Assembly: GCA_018524725.1 (NCBI GenBank)
Contig: JAEUWP010000130.1
Coordinates: 149,125-213,124, forward strand
Source: Podaxis mareebaensis
Taxonomy: Eukaryota; Basidiomycota; Agaricomycetes; Agaricales; Agaricaceae
DNA: 64,000 nt
Direction of reading: 5' to 3'
Positions 21,994 through 32,674 of this stretch are shown here, piece after piece. The notes beneath the pieces are model-generated. The model saw only the letters and a list, made by a program, of their open reading frames with translations, was not told the DNA's origin and did not search any database. Position 1 is the stretch's first letter. Each line of letters opens with the position of its first letter. The position numbers and the translations under genes were made by a program.

Positions 21994-23191
21994 ATGTCCT
22001 CTTCACGCGTCTGGTTGAGTAAGTGCGCTCCTTCTGCCGTGTTTTTACCCCTCTACTCACAGCTCTACAGTCACTGGTTAGATTTCTCGCGTCTGGTCTT
22101 CATAGCACCTCCTCACGTTGCACAGGTGCCTCGACCGGTTTTGGCTATTACCTCGCCTGCCATGCTCTCGACAACGGCGACACCGTTGTCGCCACCATGC
22201 GCAACCCCGTCTCCTCCGCTGAGCCTCTCACATCCAAATACACCAGCCAAGTCTCCAACGGCAAACTCCTCACTCTCAAGCTCGATGTAACGAATGCACA
22301 AGAAATCGCAGACATGTTTAAGGCCACCAAAGAAAAATATGGCCGCATCGACGTCGTATTCAACAACGCCGGATGGGCGATTATCGGCGAATTTGAGGGA
22401 ATCCCGGAAGACAAGGCAAGGGCCTTGTTTGACGTACGTATTCGGTTCCACCTTGCCGACGACATTTGATATGGACTGATTCACGTGTGCAGACGAATTT
22501 CTGGGGAGCCGCCAATGTCATGAAAGAAACGGTCAAGGCTTTCCGAGAGAACAATCCCCCAGGCGGCCGACTTCTCCAGAATTCCTCCTGTTCTGTGTTG
22601 GCTTGTAATCCTGGAGCGTCATATTATGGTGCCTCGTACGTACTCCCACTTCTGCCGTTATGACGATGTTTTACTGATGCTCATATTTCCCCACGTAAAG
22701 GAAAGCTGGTATGTTACGTATGACATTATTACATGAAAGGGATATCTTCATTGGTTCTATTCAGCACTCGAAAGCATCACAGAGGCACTTTCTCAAGAAA
22801 TCGATCCGCGCTGGAACATCAAAGTAAGTAGGTCCACAACCCCTTGGCACCAAAAAGTCTCATCGTTTCATAGATCACCATAATTGAATCTGGACCCTTC
22901 AACACCAAAGCCATCAAAGACAATATGCTTGTCCTACCTACACATCCGTCATATCCTTCGCCGACCCTCGGAGCTAACCCGACAAAGCTCTGGATGTCTT
23001 CTGGGGAACTGTACAAGATCGCAGGGGACCCGGAAAAAGGCGCCAAATTGTTTTATCGTGTGGCCGGGATGGATGATCCGCCGTTTAGGTTGCCGTTGCA
23101 TCCGGTTACCATTCATTGTGCCAAGGTGAGGATTGAGAGTATACAGAAGAGTGTGGATGAGTATGTGGCGTGGAGTGATGAGATTTTCTGA
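21994..23191 (+). CDS. Short-chain dehydrogenase/reductase, paralog 1
   Basis: Seven exons: 21994-22018, 22071-22076 (6 nt), 22126-22433, 22493-22635, 22701-22708 (8 nt), 22765-22823 and 22874-23191; total 867 nt, 288 aa. Classical SDR motifs: the TGxxxGxG NAD(P) loop (WLITGASTGFG, whose Ile-Thr-Gly codons draw on the 6-nt microexon), LDVT, NNAG, catalytic Ser in QNSSCSV and the YxxxK pair (YYGASKAAL), with the catalytic Lys on the 8-nt microexon. Oxidoreductase of unknown substrate; the C-terminus resembles fungal NAD(P)-binding SDRs often annotated as ketoreductase-like. Paralog 2 at 31425 has the same exon structure. Confidence 0.9.
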
Positions 23192-23357
23192 GAACAATAT
23201 TTTGTGAATATTTTCTGCTAACTGGTATAAAACCTTGTAATGGATCTCATCTTTACATTGCTGCAACATGAGTTGTATGTTACATTGACTTGATAAGTTG
23301 TGGTGTTTGCCATCTCATGTTGATGCTTTCTGGATCTATGTAACATCAGTATGAGTA

Positions 23358-23534
23358 CAGTCAACTCTCATAATCCATGCCTGCTGTTATCCATACTCCA
23401 CCAAAATCTGTAGTGCTTCTTGGTGGCAAAGTCAGCTTTTTTTTCATTGTTTAGCTCTCTTATAACCTATATTCTGTTATACCCCATAGCCTGAACATGG
23501 GACAAAATACAATGAGTTATGACAGAGTTGACTG
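23358..23534. mobile_element. Tc1/mariner-type MITE, 177 bp
   Basis: Terminal inverted repeats CAGTCAACTCTCATAA and TTATGACAGAGTTGACTG are flanked on both sides by TA, the usual Tc1/mariner target duplication. There is no coding capacity. A related shorter copy lies at 56914-56998. Confidence 0.85.
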
Positions 23535-24300
23535 TATTACTCAATGATTCAGTGTTTCAAGATCCTTAAGAACTGGGATCTCATTTCTTTTTTCCTGGGC
23601 AACAACTTGTCAGACCCTTGGCTCACTGAGGAGGCTAGGCCATATGCAGCACTAATGTGGACAAAAATAAATTTCTTCATGCAGTGTTACTTAGGCATGG
23701 TATGGATGTTGCACCAATGTGGAGAGATACTGTCCCAAGACAACCTGACACTATTAAGTTCCTAAATGGAATGCCCATCCATTCACAAGTGAAATAGAGG
23801 CTGGTTGGAAATCTTGCAGGGACTGCCACTAGGAGGGATACAGCTTATAAGGTTGCAGGCCTCTCCAGAGGTTTAGCTGTTACACTAGTCATCCTGTTGA
23901 AGCAGGTAGGGCTCTCATGCAGTAAGAAGATAGAGCAGAAGAAGAGCCTGCTATTCTCACACTATGTACAAGTGATCATAAAACTAAGTTCTACTTACTT
24001 TATGAGCTACTTTAATAGTAGAGAGGACACTATATTACATGTCCACATCAAGTGGCTCATAACTACCTCAGTGTTCTAATAATACTAGACCAAGTCCAAG
24101 GTGAGATGCTAGATCTACTCAAATGGAGAACTATCTATAATAGGTAACACCAAGTCCAAATGCTAAGTATAGTACAACTCATAAGAGATGAGGTATGGCT
24201 GATGGCTGAGGTATGAGTCAGGCAACACAAGAGACTAAGTAGTGAGACAGTGGAGGAAGATGACAGAAGACAAGGAGGAAAGTGATGAAAGATGACAGTG
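23535..24300 (+). mobile_element. Retroelement internal fragment (unclassified)
   Basis: CpG-poor DNA with short broken reading frames (e.g. 23544-23765) and no conserved domain I recognise. It runs up to a polypurine-tract-like sequence, which suggests the 3' internal part of an LTR element. Confidence 0.4.
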
Positions 24301-24304
24301 ATGG

Positions 24305-24332
24305 CATGAAAGAAGAAGACAATTGTAACATT
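24305..24332 (+). mobile_element. Polypurine tract and LTR start
   Basis: ATGAAAGAAGAAGACAAT is followed by TGTAACAT. The same junction occurs at 29564-29588. A purine tract directly before TG is the usual 3' internal/LTR boundary of an LTR retrotransposon. Confidence 0.55.
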
Positions 24333-24923
24333 ATCCCCTTTGTATGATTGAACTCTGGATTAATCTACCTATAGCAAGTGTTGACCTCTGTGAGATGTCA
24401 TTTAGATTGGTTTAAAATGGGAACATTGTTGACAGTAGACAGTAACATGTCCTCTAGTCTGTTTCATGATGGGGTTGAAGGTATACTCAGTAGTGGTATT
24501 TTCCAATGAACTCCAATCACAGGGAATAGGTTTGGGAATGAGAGTGAAGGCATCTTTGTATAAGATGTTCTGTCAGCCTCATTGTCTTAAAGTCAGAGCA
24601 TTGGTGAGAAACTGGACATGCTTCTTGGCTTCTTCATATGTAGGACCATTAACAGCAGACTGGTATCAAGAAGGGATGATGGGAGTCTGAGGACATTGGG
24701 TGCATTGCCACAAGTGGTGGTTTCATCCTTGATAGAATTGACATTAGTGGTTAGGACAGTCAGAAGCAATATGCCCTACCCCAAGGCAAAGCCAGAAGCC
24801 TTGCATGTACACCCTAAGGAGGTTGGGAGGCAAGAGTTTTACAATGGTAAGAGGTAGAGTACATTATTGAATGTGGTATTCCTAGTTGGGGTACCTGACA
24901 ATGGGATTGATGTCACCCTACAG

Positions 24924-27020
24924 TGTTATGAACTCACTCCAGCCATCCCACACCAATGTCATTTATCATGCCCTTATCCATGAGCTCAGTCTACCCAATA
25001 CCTCTTGAAGCACTACAACTGATACCAATAACCCTGCCAGTAACTTGACTTGCTATCACAATAAGGCTTTTGCCAATTGATGCCTCTCAGTCATGCATTT
25101 CTCTTCTCAGAAGACTGGCTGACACCTAGCCCTCTATTCTACTCCACCAACTGAATGATGACTGAGATCCTATGCATCACTTGGGAGAATGCTCCCTTCA
25201 CTCATGTATTTGACCCCAATCACTTGTATATTCAAACAATCACCAATGACTTCAACTTGTCATGGGCCCACAGCTGAAAGCTGATCCCTTATGCTGGAGA
25301 ACTGCTTGTATTCCTTCATCCCTACATGATGTACCTACTGAAAGTCATCCCTCATATTATTAAGTATGAAGTCACATATGGACTCCACTTTCAAGAAGTA
25401 GAAGTCTACTGCATTGATCCTAACTCCAAGGATCCTCCCTCTATTCCTCTGTGGTATACCCAGCTTCCTCTACTCTTCAGTGTTGACTCTAACATTCCCA
25501 GCATTGACAAATCACCTCCAGAAGAACCTGCCATTGCTCTACCTCTATCTCCTCCTTACCTGCCTCCCTACATCACTGCAGATGCCTCCTCATCATTGTC
25601 ATTATCACAATCACCACACCACAGTCCAATGATTGTGTTACAAGGTTTCTTCTTTGGCTTAGCAATGCCTAAGTTGAAGCCTATCCTTGTAAGAGAGACG
25701 AGCAGAGGTCCTAGTCCTATACAGGTCAGTAGGAGCTACTCTGTTTAACCTTGGGTGGCTGTTCATGTTGTCTCTAGGCAGTGAACTTGTTTAGATCGCA
25801 CACTCCAATGGACAAGATGTTGAGGAGAAGCCAGAGAGGGAAAAGCTATCCACAAGGGCAAAAAGATGTAGACTTAACATGCTATTGTTGCTCAAGGACT
25901 TATTCAAGTTCCAGGAGTAAGTAACACACATTAAGATTAGACTTGCCTAATCTACATGTCCAAGCAATGTACATATACTAGTCCCATTGACTACTTAAGG
26001 AAGTAGATCAATTGTAGCATAGAAGATGAATAAGAGAGGAAAGGCATATAAAAGGAAAGCATAAAGTATAGGGCATGAATAGAAGAGGAGTGCATATGTC
26101 ATAAGGTAAAAGTCTGCAGGGGTGAACATATTTGATGCAGCATAAATATGACAGAGGAGATGAAACTTATACCTAGTCCTAATAATAGAAACTGTCTAAA
26201 GATGGAAGTGGTAAGTTCAGTGTTCAATCACAGATCATCATCGCAAGGGAAGTATACTCCACGGTAACAACATGCTTCATCTACCTTCTTGTACATTTCC
26301 CAATCAAGCATCTGTTGCAACTTGGTGGTTTCCTGCCAGAGGCTGACTATCATGTGCTTCATCAAATCCCATTCTTTGTAAGACTGCTCTTCAGTCTCTT
26401 CAGTCTCCTCAGTGGTCTTGGAGTCTGCAATATTTGTAACAGATTGAGTCAGACTCTTCTGACTCTCTACTTATCAGGAACTTCACAGTTCCCTCTTTTG
26501 CCTCATCCCCTGACTCATTTACTTCTGACTCTTCTAATAGATGACTTCACCCAGACCTAGACTTGTAGTATATGCCCTTTGTCTATTGATCAGAATGTAT
26601 GGACTTATATCTCTTAGTACTATTCTCTTCTCTTTCTCTCTCTCCCCTATGATTCCCCTTGTACTATTCTTAGACTTGATCTATTTCTATTCCTTAACCT
26701 AGTTTTATTCTTGTCTCATCTCCACTCTGTAGTTATGTATCTCTGATTGACTTTGGACTTAGTACTATATCATTATAGCTTCCTAATTAGGACTTTAGAC
26801 ATAGTGCTTAAATAGCCACTCTTGTACTGAAAGTGCAAGCTTCCAATATTCTTAAATCTCAAATCACTTCTTGTACTCTTTGTGATTGATATTAGTCAAC
26901 AATTAGTGTGGTAGTAAACTCTCTATTGGTCAAACTCTCAACTGATAGAAGTTCAACCTCTAAGTGTGCTTAATTGGACACTTGTCTTGCCACCTTCTTA
27001 CTGTCATCCTTTTTGGTAGA
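24924..27020 (+). mobile_element. 1.37-kb LTR-like element, left copy (interrupted, 3' truncated)
   Basis: Begins TGTTATGAAC like the intact copy at 61214. The reading frame is broken by many stops in its first part, then open at 25326-25635. At 25636 it is interrupted by an 806-bp solo LTR; homology resumes at 26442 (GATTGAGTCAGACTCTTCTGACTC). It loses its last ~86 bp where it abuts the inverted right copy at 27021. Confidence 0.8.
25636..26441 (+). mobile_element. Nested solo LTR, 806 bp, TSD GATTG
   Basis: Starts TGTTAC and ends GTAACA (TG...CA), and is flanked by the direct repeat GATTG at 25631-25635 and 26442-26446. It sits inside the left copy of the 1.37-kb element and splits its reading frame, so it is younger. 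A diverged relative lies near 29814-30312. Confidence 0.88.
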
Positions 27021-28393
27021 TGTTAGAGTGGTCCTTATTACCAGTCACCTATGCTTAAGCTAGGGGGTGGCTATCTCAGTAGATAGTTTGCAAGCACTAG
27101 GATCTACCAAGAAGGATAACAGTAAGTAGGTGGTGAGGCAAGTGTCCAATTAAGCACACTTAGAGGTCAGACTTCTATCAGTTGAGAGTATGACCAATAG
27201 AGAGTCTACTACCACATTGATCATCAGCTAACATCAATCACAAAGAGCACAAGAAGTGATTTGAGATTTAAGAATATTAGAAGCTTATGCTTTCAGTATA
27301 GGAGTAGCTATTTAAGTGCTACATCTAAAGTCCTAATCAGGAAACTATGATAACACAGAGCTAAGTCTAGGCAATATATAACTATGGAGCAGAGATAAGG
27401 CAAGAATAGAAGTAGACTAAAAGAGATAGAAATAGATCAAGTCCAAGAATAGTATAAAGATGAGTTGTTGAGAGAGAATCAGAGAGAGAGAGAGAGACAA
27501 AGGAGTAATACTAAGAGATGTTGTCTATACATTCTAATCAATAGACAAGAGGTGTATACTACAAGTCCAGGTCTGGGTGAAGCTATCTATTAGAGGAGTC
27601 AGAGGTGAACAAGTCAGGGGACAAGGCAGAGGAGGGAACTGTAAAGTTTCCTATAAGTGGGGAGTCAGAAGAGTCTGACTTGATTATAGGACTGCAGTGT
27701 GGTGACTGTGATGATGACAATGATGAGAAAATATCCACAGTGACATAGGGAGGTGGGTAAGGAGGAGGTAAAGGTAGAGCAATGGTAGGTTCTTCTAAGA
27801 GTGACTTGTTGATACTAGGGACATTGGAGTCAATACTGAAGAGTGGAGGAAGCTGGGTATATTCTAGAGGAATAGAGGGAGGATCCTTGGAGTTAGGATC
27901 AATGCAATAGACTTCTACTTCTTAAAAGTAGAGTCCATGTGTGACTTCATACTTGATGATATAGGAAATGACCTCCAGTGGGTACATCATGTAAGGATGG
28001 AGGAATACAATTGGTTCTCTAGCATAAGAAATTATCTTCCAACTGTGGGTCCATAACAAGTTGAAATCATTGGCAATAGTTTGAATATACAAGCTATCAG
28101 GGTCAAAGACATGAGTAAAGGGAGCATTCTCCCAGGCTATACATAATATTTCAGTCATTATACAGTCAGTAGAGTAGAACAGAGGACCAAGAGTTGGCCA
28201 GTCTTCAGAGAAGAGGAATACATGGCCAGGAAGGCATCAGTTGGCAAAAGCTTCATTGTAGTAGCAAGTTAAGTCACTGGCAGAGTCATTAGTATTAGTA
28301 GGAGTGCCTTGGGAGGCATTAGGGAGGCTGAGTTTGTGGATGAGGGTGTATTAGATGATGTTGGCACAGAACAGTTGGGGTAAGTTCATAATA
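27021..28393 (-). mobile_element. 1.37-kb LTR-like element, inverted right copy
   Basis: 1,373 bp, the same length as the intact copy at 61214-62585, in reverse orientation. On the plus strand it starts TGTTAGAG (the element's 3' end) and ends at 28393 (its 5' end, TATTATGAAC, one G-to-A change from TGTTATGAAC). The reading frame has a TAA at the codon that is TGA in the 61-kb copy and CAA in the left copy. No clear target duplication was found. With the left copy it forms a long inverted repeat. Confidence 0.82.
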
Positions 28394-29563
28394 TAATAAC
28401 AACAACCCCACCAAGCAATATGAGGAATATATATAGCTCATATGAGACATCATCCATCTCTGATGAGTATATAAAGACATATAAGAGGCTACCCAACTAT
28501 TCAACCAAGCAGTCCAAACAGTCATCCCATAAGTATAGAAGTTAGCCAGGGACTCAGGAAGAGCAAACCAAATGAACCAATATATCTACATCATCCTCTA
28601 TGACACCAATAACTTCCTTGTCTCTGACATAGATGATAGGTTCACCAACATCCTTGTCATGATATCAGAACAACTCTCCAAACTCCCCTTGTCCAATAAC
28701 AAAGAAAAGGAGTGCTTTATAGCCTGCCTCATGGTAGCCACTCAAGGGAAAGACCTATTCCCTCATGGTGAATGTTTACCAACTTAACCTACCACACACT
28801 GTCAACCCTTGACAGACATCAGCTCTAATGAAGAAGAAAATCCTACTCCCACTATTGAAGACAAAGTCCAACACCTTATTGCCTTCCTCACTCCCAAATG
28901 CACCAGCCCCACAGCAGTTAAAAGATGCATACCCCCTATCTCATTCAAGACCTTAAAAAACATGGAAAAGAAGATGAAGAGTACTGGGAACAAATACTAC
29001 AGGTGGTAATTGAGAAGCATAGCAATACTGGGGCCACCTACCAAGACACCATGATCCCCATGTATAGTGGAGGTCCTGACCATGCCCCATTCTTCATTGC
29101 CTGGAAGAAGGCTACAAACTAGTTCTTCATCAGTTTCAACAAGAAGGATATCACTTGCAGAGTCACCCATTGACTACATGAACCCCCAATATTCAAAGAA
29201 GCCCAAACTTTCCTCATTTCACTTTCCTAGTATATTGTAACTTACACAGACCTCTACAGTAGTTTCATACAGTTATAACACCTTAAGAGGAAGGTGATGT
29301 TACAGTCTCATCTATATTTAGCACACACTTACTCAGCTTACTATTTTACCTTGTCTTTCAGCCCTTTCTCATAGATCACCTTAGTCACCCACTTACTCAT
29401 CTTCTTGTTTCATCTATTATTAGCTCTCTCCCATATGGTATATAAATCCTAGATAGCACACCCATATTCCTTATACTTTACCAACTAGTTCTTTCCCCTT
29501 TGCTCATCCTCAAGTCTTTGCCTAGTTGCAACCTGAGTTCATACAAAGGTCATAATAGATAGC
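28394..29563 (+). mobile_element. Retroelement internal fragment
   Basis: Contains two short open stretches: 28572-28787 (starting MNQYIYIILYDTNNF) and 28809-29009 (EENPTPTIEDKVQHLIAFLTP). They may belong to a gag-like or other internal protein, but no zinc knuckle, protease or polymerase motif is seen. It ends at a polypurine tract (29564). Confidence 0.45.
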
Positions 29564-29581
29564 ATGAAAGAAGAAGACAAT

Positions 29582-29671
29582 TGTAACATCCTAGCACTTG
29601 CAAACCAATCTACTGAGATAACTGCCTCTTAGCTTAAGCATAGGTGACCAGTGATAAGGACCATCCTAACA
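29582..29671 (+). mobile_element. 90-bp LTR terminal module after a polypurine tract
   Basis: TGTAACATCC...CCATCCTAACA. It matches the last ~86 bp of the 1.37-kb element (compare 62500-62585 and, inverted, 27021-27106) and directly follows the purine tract GAAAGAAGAAGACAAT. It looks like an internally deleted 3' LTR in which the start is fused to the end. Confidence 0.6.
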
Positions 29672-29813
29672 GACATTCCTTCTTGCTATTGATATTTGCT
29701 CATTATTATTTAATATTATATTAATTTTGTTATTATTTTGTCATCACCCTTGATAGATTGTTTGACCCATCACTCTATGCTTTTCATAAGTCTTGATGCC
29801 AGCTGTTGTTAGG

Positions 29814-30312
29814 ATAGCTGACCTTAGAAACACTACTACATATACCCAATACATTAGGCTTCTTGTATGTTCAGTGTGAGTAAGGTCTTAGCTCTAGTAA
29901 ACCTGGAGGGTTCACAAAATCAATATACTAGTAGCAATATTACAGAGGCATAAAATAATCATCAGCTAGACATATAGCTAAGTGCTTGCTAGAAGTAAGC
30001 ATAAAAAGACTGGCAAAGATAGAATGCATATGTTAGAAAACTGCATCAAGTAAAATATAGCATAAGTCCAAAATAGAATATAGACAAAAATAGTCTTTGC
30101 TTCACAAATTGTCATTACAAGGAAAGTACACATTATGATATCTGCTAGCATCATTAACAATCTCACAGATCTCCTAGTTAATAGTGTTTCACAATTCCAT
30201 GACTGTGTTCCACAAGCTGTGTATCATCCTCTTCACCAACTCCCATTCAGTAAGCTCTTTACCTTTGGCTATCTCAGAGTCCTCAGTGTACTCAGGGCTT
30301 GTAATATTCATA
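29814..30312 (+). mobile_element. Diverged relative of the 806-bp LTR
   Basis: TGTTAGGA...CATAACA, with patches matching the solo LTR at 25636, e.g. TCACAAATTGTCATTACAAGGAAAGTA against TCACAGATCATCATCGCAAGGGAAGTA, and the TCCTCAGTG...TGTAATATT end. No target duplication was identified, so the ends are approximate. Confidence 0.55.
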
Positions 30313-30608
30313 ACAACAATAGTTGGGATATTGATTGATAAGCAATACAGAAGACAACCCATAGAATAACATAAGTACTATCAATGGATCTATAAGTGTT
30401 AACTATTACAGCATTTGGCTTTTAAATATCTTTGGATAACAGGACTTGATACCAGCTTTCTACTCTACAATAGACTTTAGATTTTTTTGGATAATGATGG
30501 TTGATTTCAAGCAATTTACATGGGGTATACTATACTTGAGGTGGACATTGGGCTATATGTGATTCAGTGAGCTTTTTTCTGTGAGGAGAAATAGAACCCC
30601 AGATTGTC

Positions 30609-30790
30609 ACTACAAATGTTACATCCCAAAATTCTGCATTTCAGGAGCTTATGTCTGGACCAGAAAATATTCCCATGCTTTCTGACAATAGGTTCATGTA
30701 TTTCTTGTTGACATGATTCAAAAAGGTCTAGAAATTTGTCCAGATTTCAGGGATACAATGTTTGGAGGGACCTGACACCAGGCACTTGAG
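30609..30790 (+). mobile_element. LTR-like fragment
   Basis: Begins TGTTACATCCCAAAATTCTG, in the style of Ty3/Gypsy LTR starts of this kind of fungus, followed by AT-rich DNA that ends as CpG content recovers near 30790. No partner LTR is seen. Confidence 0.35.
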
Positions 30791-31424
30791 CGTGGGATTA
30801 AGTGCTTGCGTGTGAATTTGAACCTCAGACGTCTCGCCAACCATACTCAGGCATCAGCTGACCTACCGGCAACCTTAAGTCAATATCTTACTTTAACTAT
30901 GCTTCCACATGTCACGTTAGGCATACTTGACGTCGTCTAGCGACATATCAGTGGCCAAACAAGCTCCAACTAAGTGTCAGGCCATTCTCGAACAGTTTGA
31001 ATTGATCGAATCAGGAAAGCCCTTCCCGACGTGAGGGACAGATCCAAACAACTTTGATAAAGCAGCACCCAAGTCAGGCTGATCCCTACAACAGCGATCC
31101 CACTTATGCCTGACGGGTCCGAGTCCACATTTGCATCCCAGGAAAATGCGCCTCTGTGTAGCGTAGGTGCAGCTATAGAGGCCATCTCATCATCAGTCTA
31201 ATCCCTCGTTCCACCCAAATATGTAGTCTCCTGAGGATGGCGGTTCGCTTCGCCAGAAAACCTGTCATTCGCGTCCTTCGAAATGCCATCTTACATGCTG
31301 ACACACCTTTCCCATTGTGCTTTCAGGGTAAAATGAAAACAGGTTGGCTACTTAAGGACTTATGCAGCAAGGGTCATTGTCACTCTGTTTCCTTTCTACT
31401 TTCATACCCACACCTTGTCTCATC

Positions 31425-32674
31425 ATGCTGGTTTGTCCTTCTCCTAGGGTTTGGCTGAGTGGGTACATCTCCTATCATGATCCACATCTTGCATGCTAAT
31501 GCCTTACTCCTTGGCTCACCAGTCACAGGTTAGTGTAGTGCTCACAGCCGAATTCCTTTATTCACCACGATTATCGGTCGTAGGTGCCTCATCAGGATTT
31601 GGTTACGCACTTGCTTGCCATGCCTTGGAGAACGACGAAGTTGTGGTTGCCACCATGCGTAACCCCGGGAGCGATACCCTCATCTCTAAATACCCGAATC
31701 ACGCGAAGAAAGGAAGACTAGTCGTCCTCAAACTTGATGTGACGAACTCAAAGGAAGTAACGGCAGCTTTTGCGACGATCAAGGAGCGATATGGAAGAAT
31801 TGATGTAGTTTTCAATAATGCCGGGTGCACCCAAGCTATTGGCGAAGTGGAGCAGGTACCAGAAGAATTGGGCAGAACCCTATTTGATGTACGTGAATTA
31901 TGTACGTTCCGAGGACAGCCAACACTCATGCATGAACCATCTTGTCAGATCAACTTTTGGGGAGCTGCAAACGTGTCCAAGGAAGCTATCAAGCATTTCC
32001 GAGAGAACATGCCCCCTGGAGGGAGGCTCCTGCAGAATTCATCGGGTTCAGCTCTCCAAGGAATTCCTGGAACGGCATATTACGGCGCCTCGTGAGTAAT
32101 TACATTGTATTCGTTCCTGTCTTTTGAGTCGTAACTACATCTTTTGGCTGCGGTCATCTCCGGTATGGTTTAGTAAAGCTGGTGCGTTCAGTATATCCCC
32201 CGTTCGTTTGCCACACCTCACTTAACTACCTAGCACTTGAGATCTTCACAGAGGCACTCTCACAAGAAATAGATCCTGGGTGGAATATCAAAGTGCGTCA
32301 TCAACAAGCCGGCTAACCAAGGTGACACAAATGTTTATGGTTTCCTCTCATCACAGATTACTATTCTTGAGCCTGGTCCCTTCAACACAAAAGTGATCAA
32401 TGAGAACCTAGTGGTTCTACCGCCCCACCCTGCTTATACCGATCCAAGCCTCGGAACCAACATTTCTAGGAAATGGATGACGCCCGACAAGCTCCATCCG
32501 ATCGCAGGGAACGTTTCGAAGGCTGCAGCGCTCTTCTATCGCCTCTCAACTCTCGAGCATCCTCCATTCCGCCTACCTTTGCACCCTCGGGTTCTTGATA
32601 AGGCAAAGCGCCATATACAAGCCATTCAGGCCGGGATAGAAGAATATGGGAGTTGGAGCGATGAGATTTTCTGA
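31425..32674 (+). CDS. Short-chain dehydrogenase/reductase, paralog 2
   Basis: Exons 31425-31458, 31523-31528 (6 nt), 31584-31888, 31949-32091, 32174-32181 (8 nt), 32234-32292 and 32357-32674 sum to 873 nt, 290 aa. All intron positions and phases match paralog 1, including both microexons. Motifs: VWLITGASSGFGYALA, LDVT, NNAG, NSSGSA, YYGASKAAL and a matching C-terminus ending SDEIF. NAD(P)-dependent oxidoreductase of unknown substrate. The duplication predates the transposon island that now separates the pair, or the island grew between them. The start (MLVCPSPRVW) is the nearest in-frame ATG. Confidence 0.88.

Larger units (their letters stand above)
23192..31424. other. AT-rich, CpG-poor transposon island
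   Basis: About 8 kb between the two SDR paralogs with almost no CG dinucleotides from roughly 23.2 to 30.7 kb, in contrast to the flanking genes. It contains a MITE, polypurine-tract/LTR junctions, two inverted copies of a 1.37-kb LTR-like element, a nested solo LTR and fragments of retroelement internal DNA. No host gene is recognised. The last ~600 bp (30.8-31.4 kb) return to normal composition and hold no clear gene. Confidence 0.85.

Noticed and set aside
27021..28393. Idea that the inverted element pair marks a CRISPR-like or DNA-transposon array
   Set aside because: Only two units, no regular spacers, and ends and lengths match LTR-type element copies.
30780..30890. tRNA- or SINE-like B box on the minus strand (GAGGTTCAAATTC)
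   Set aside because: No matching A box at the right distance, no acceptor-stem pairing and no 3' tail; too weak to call.
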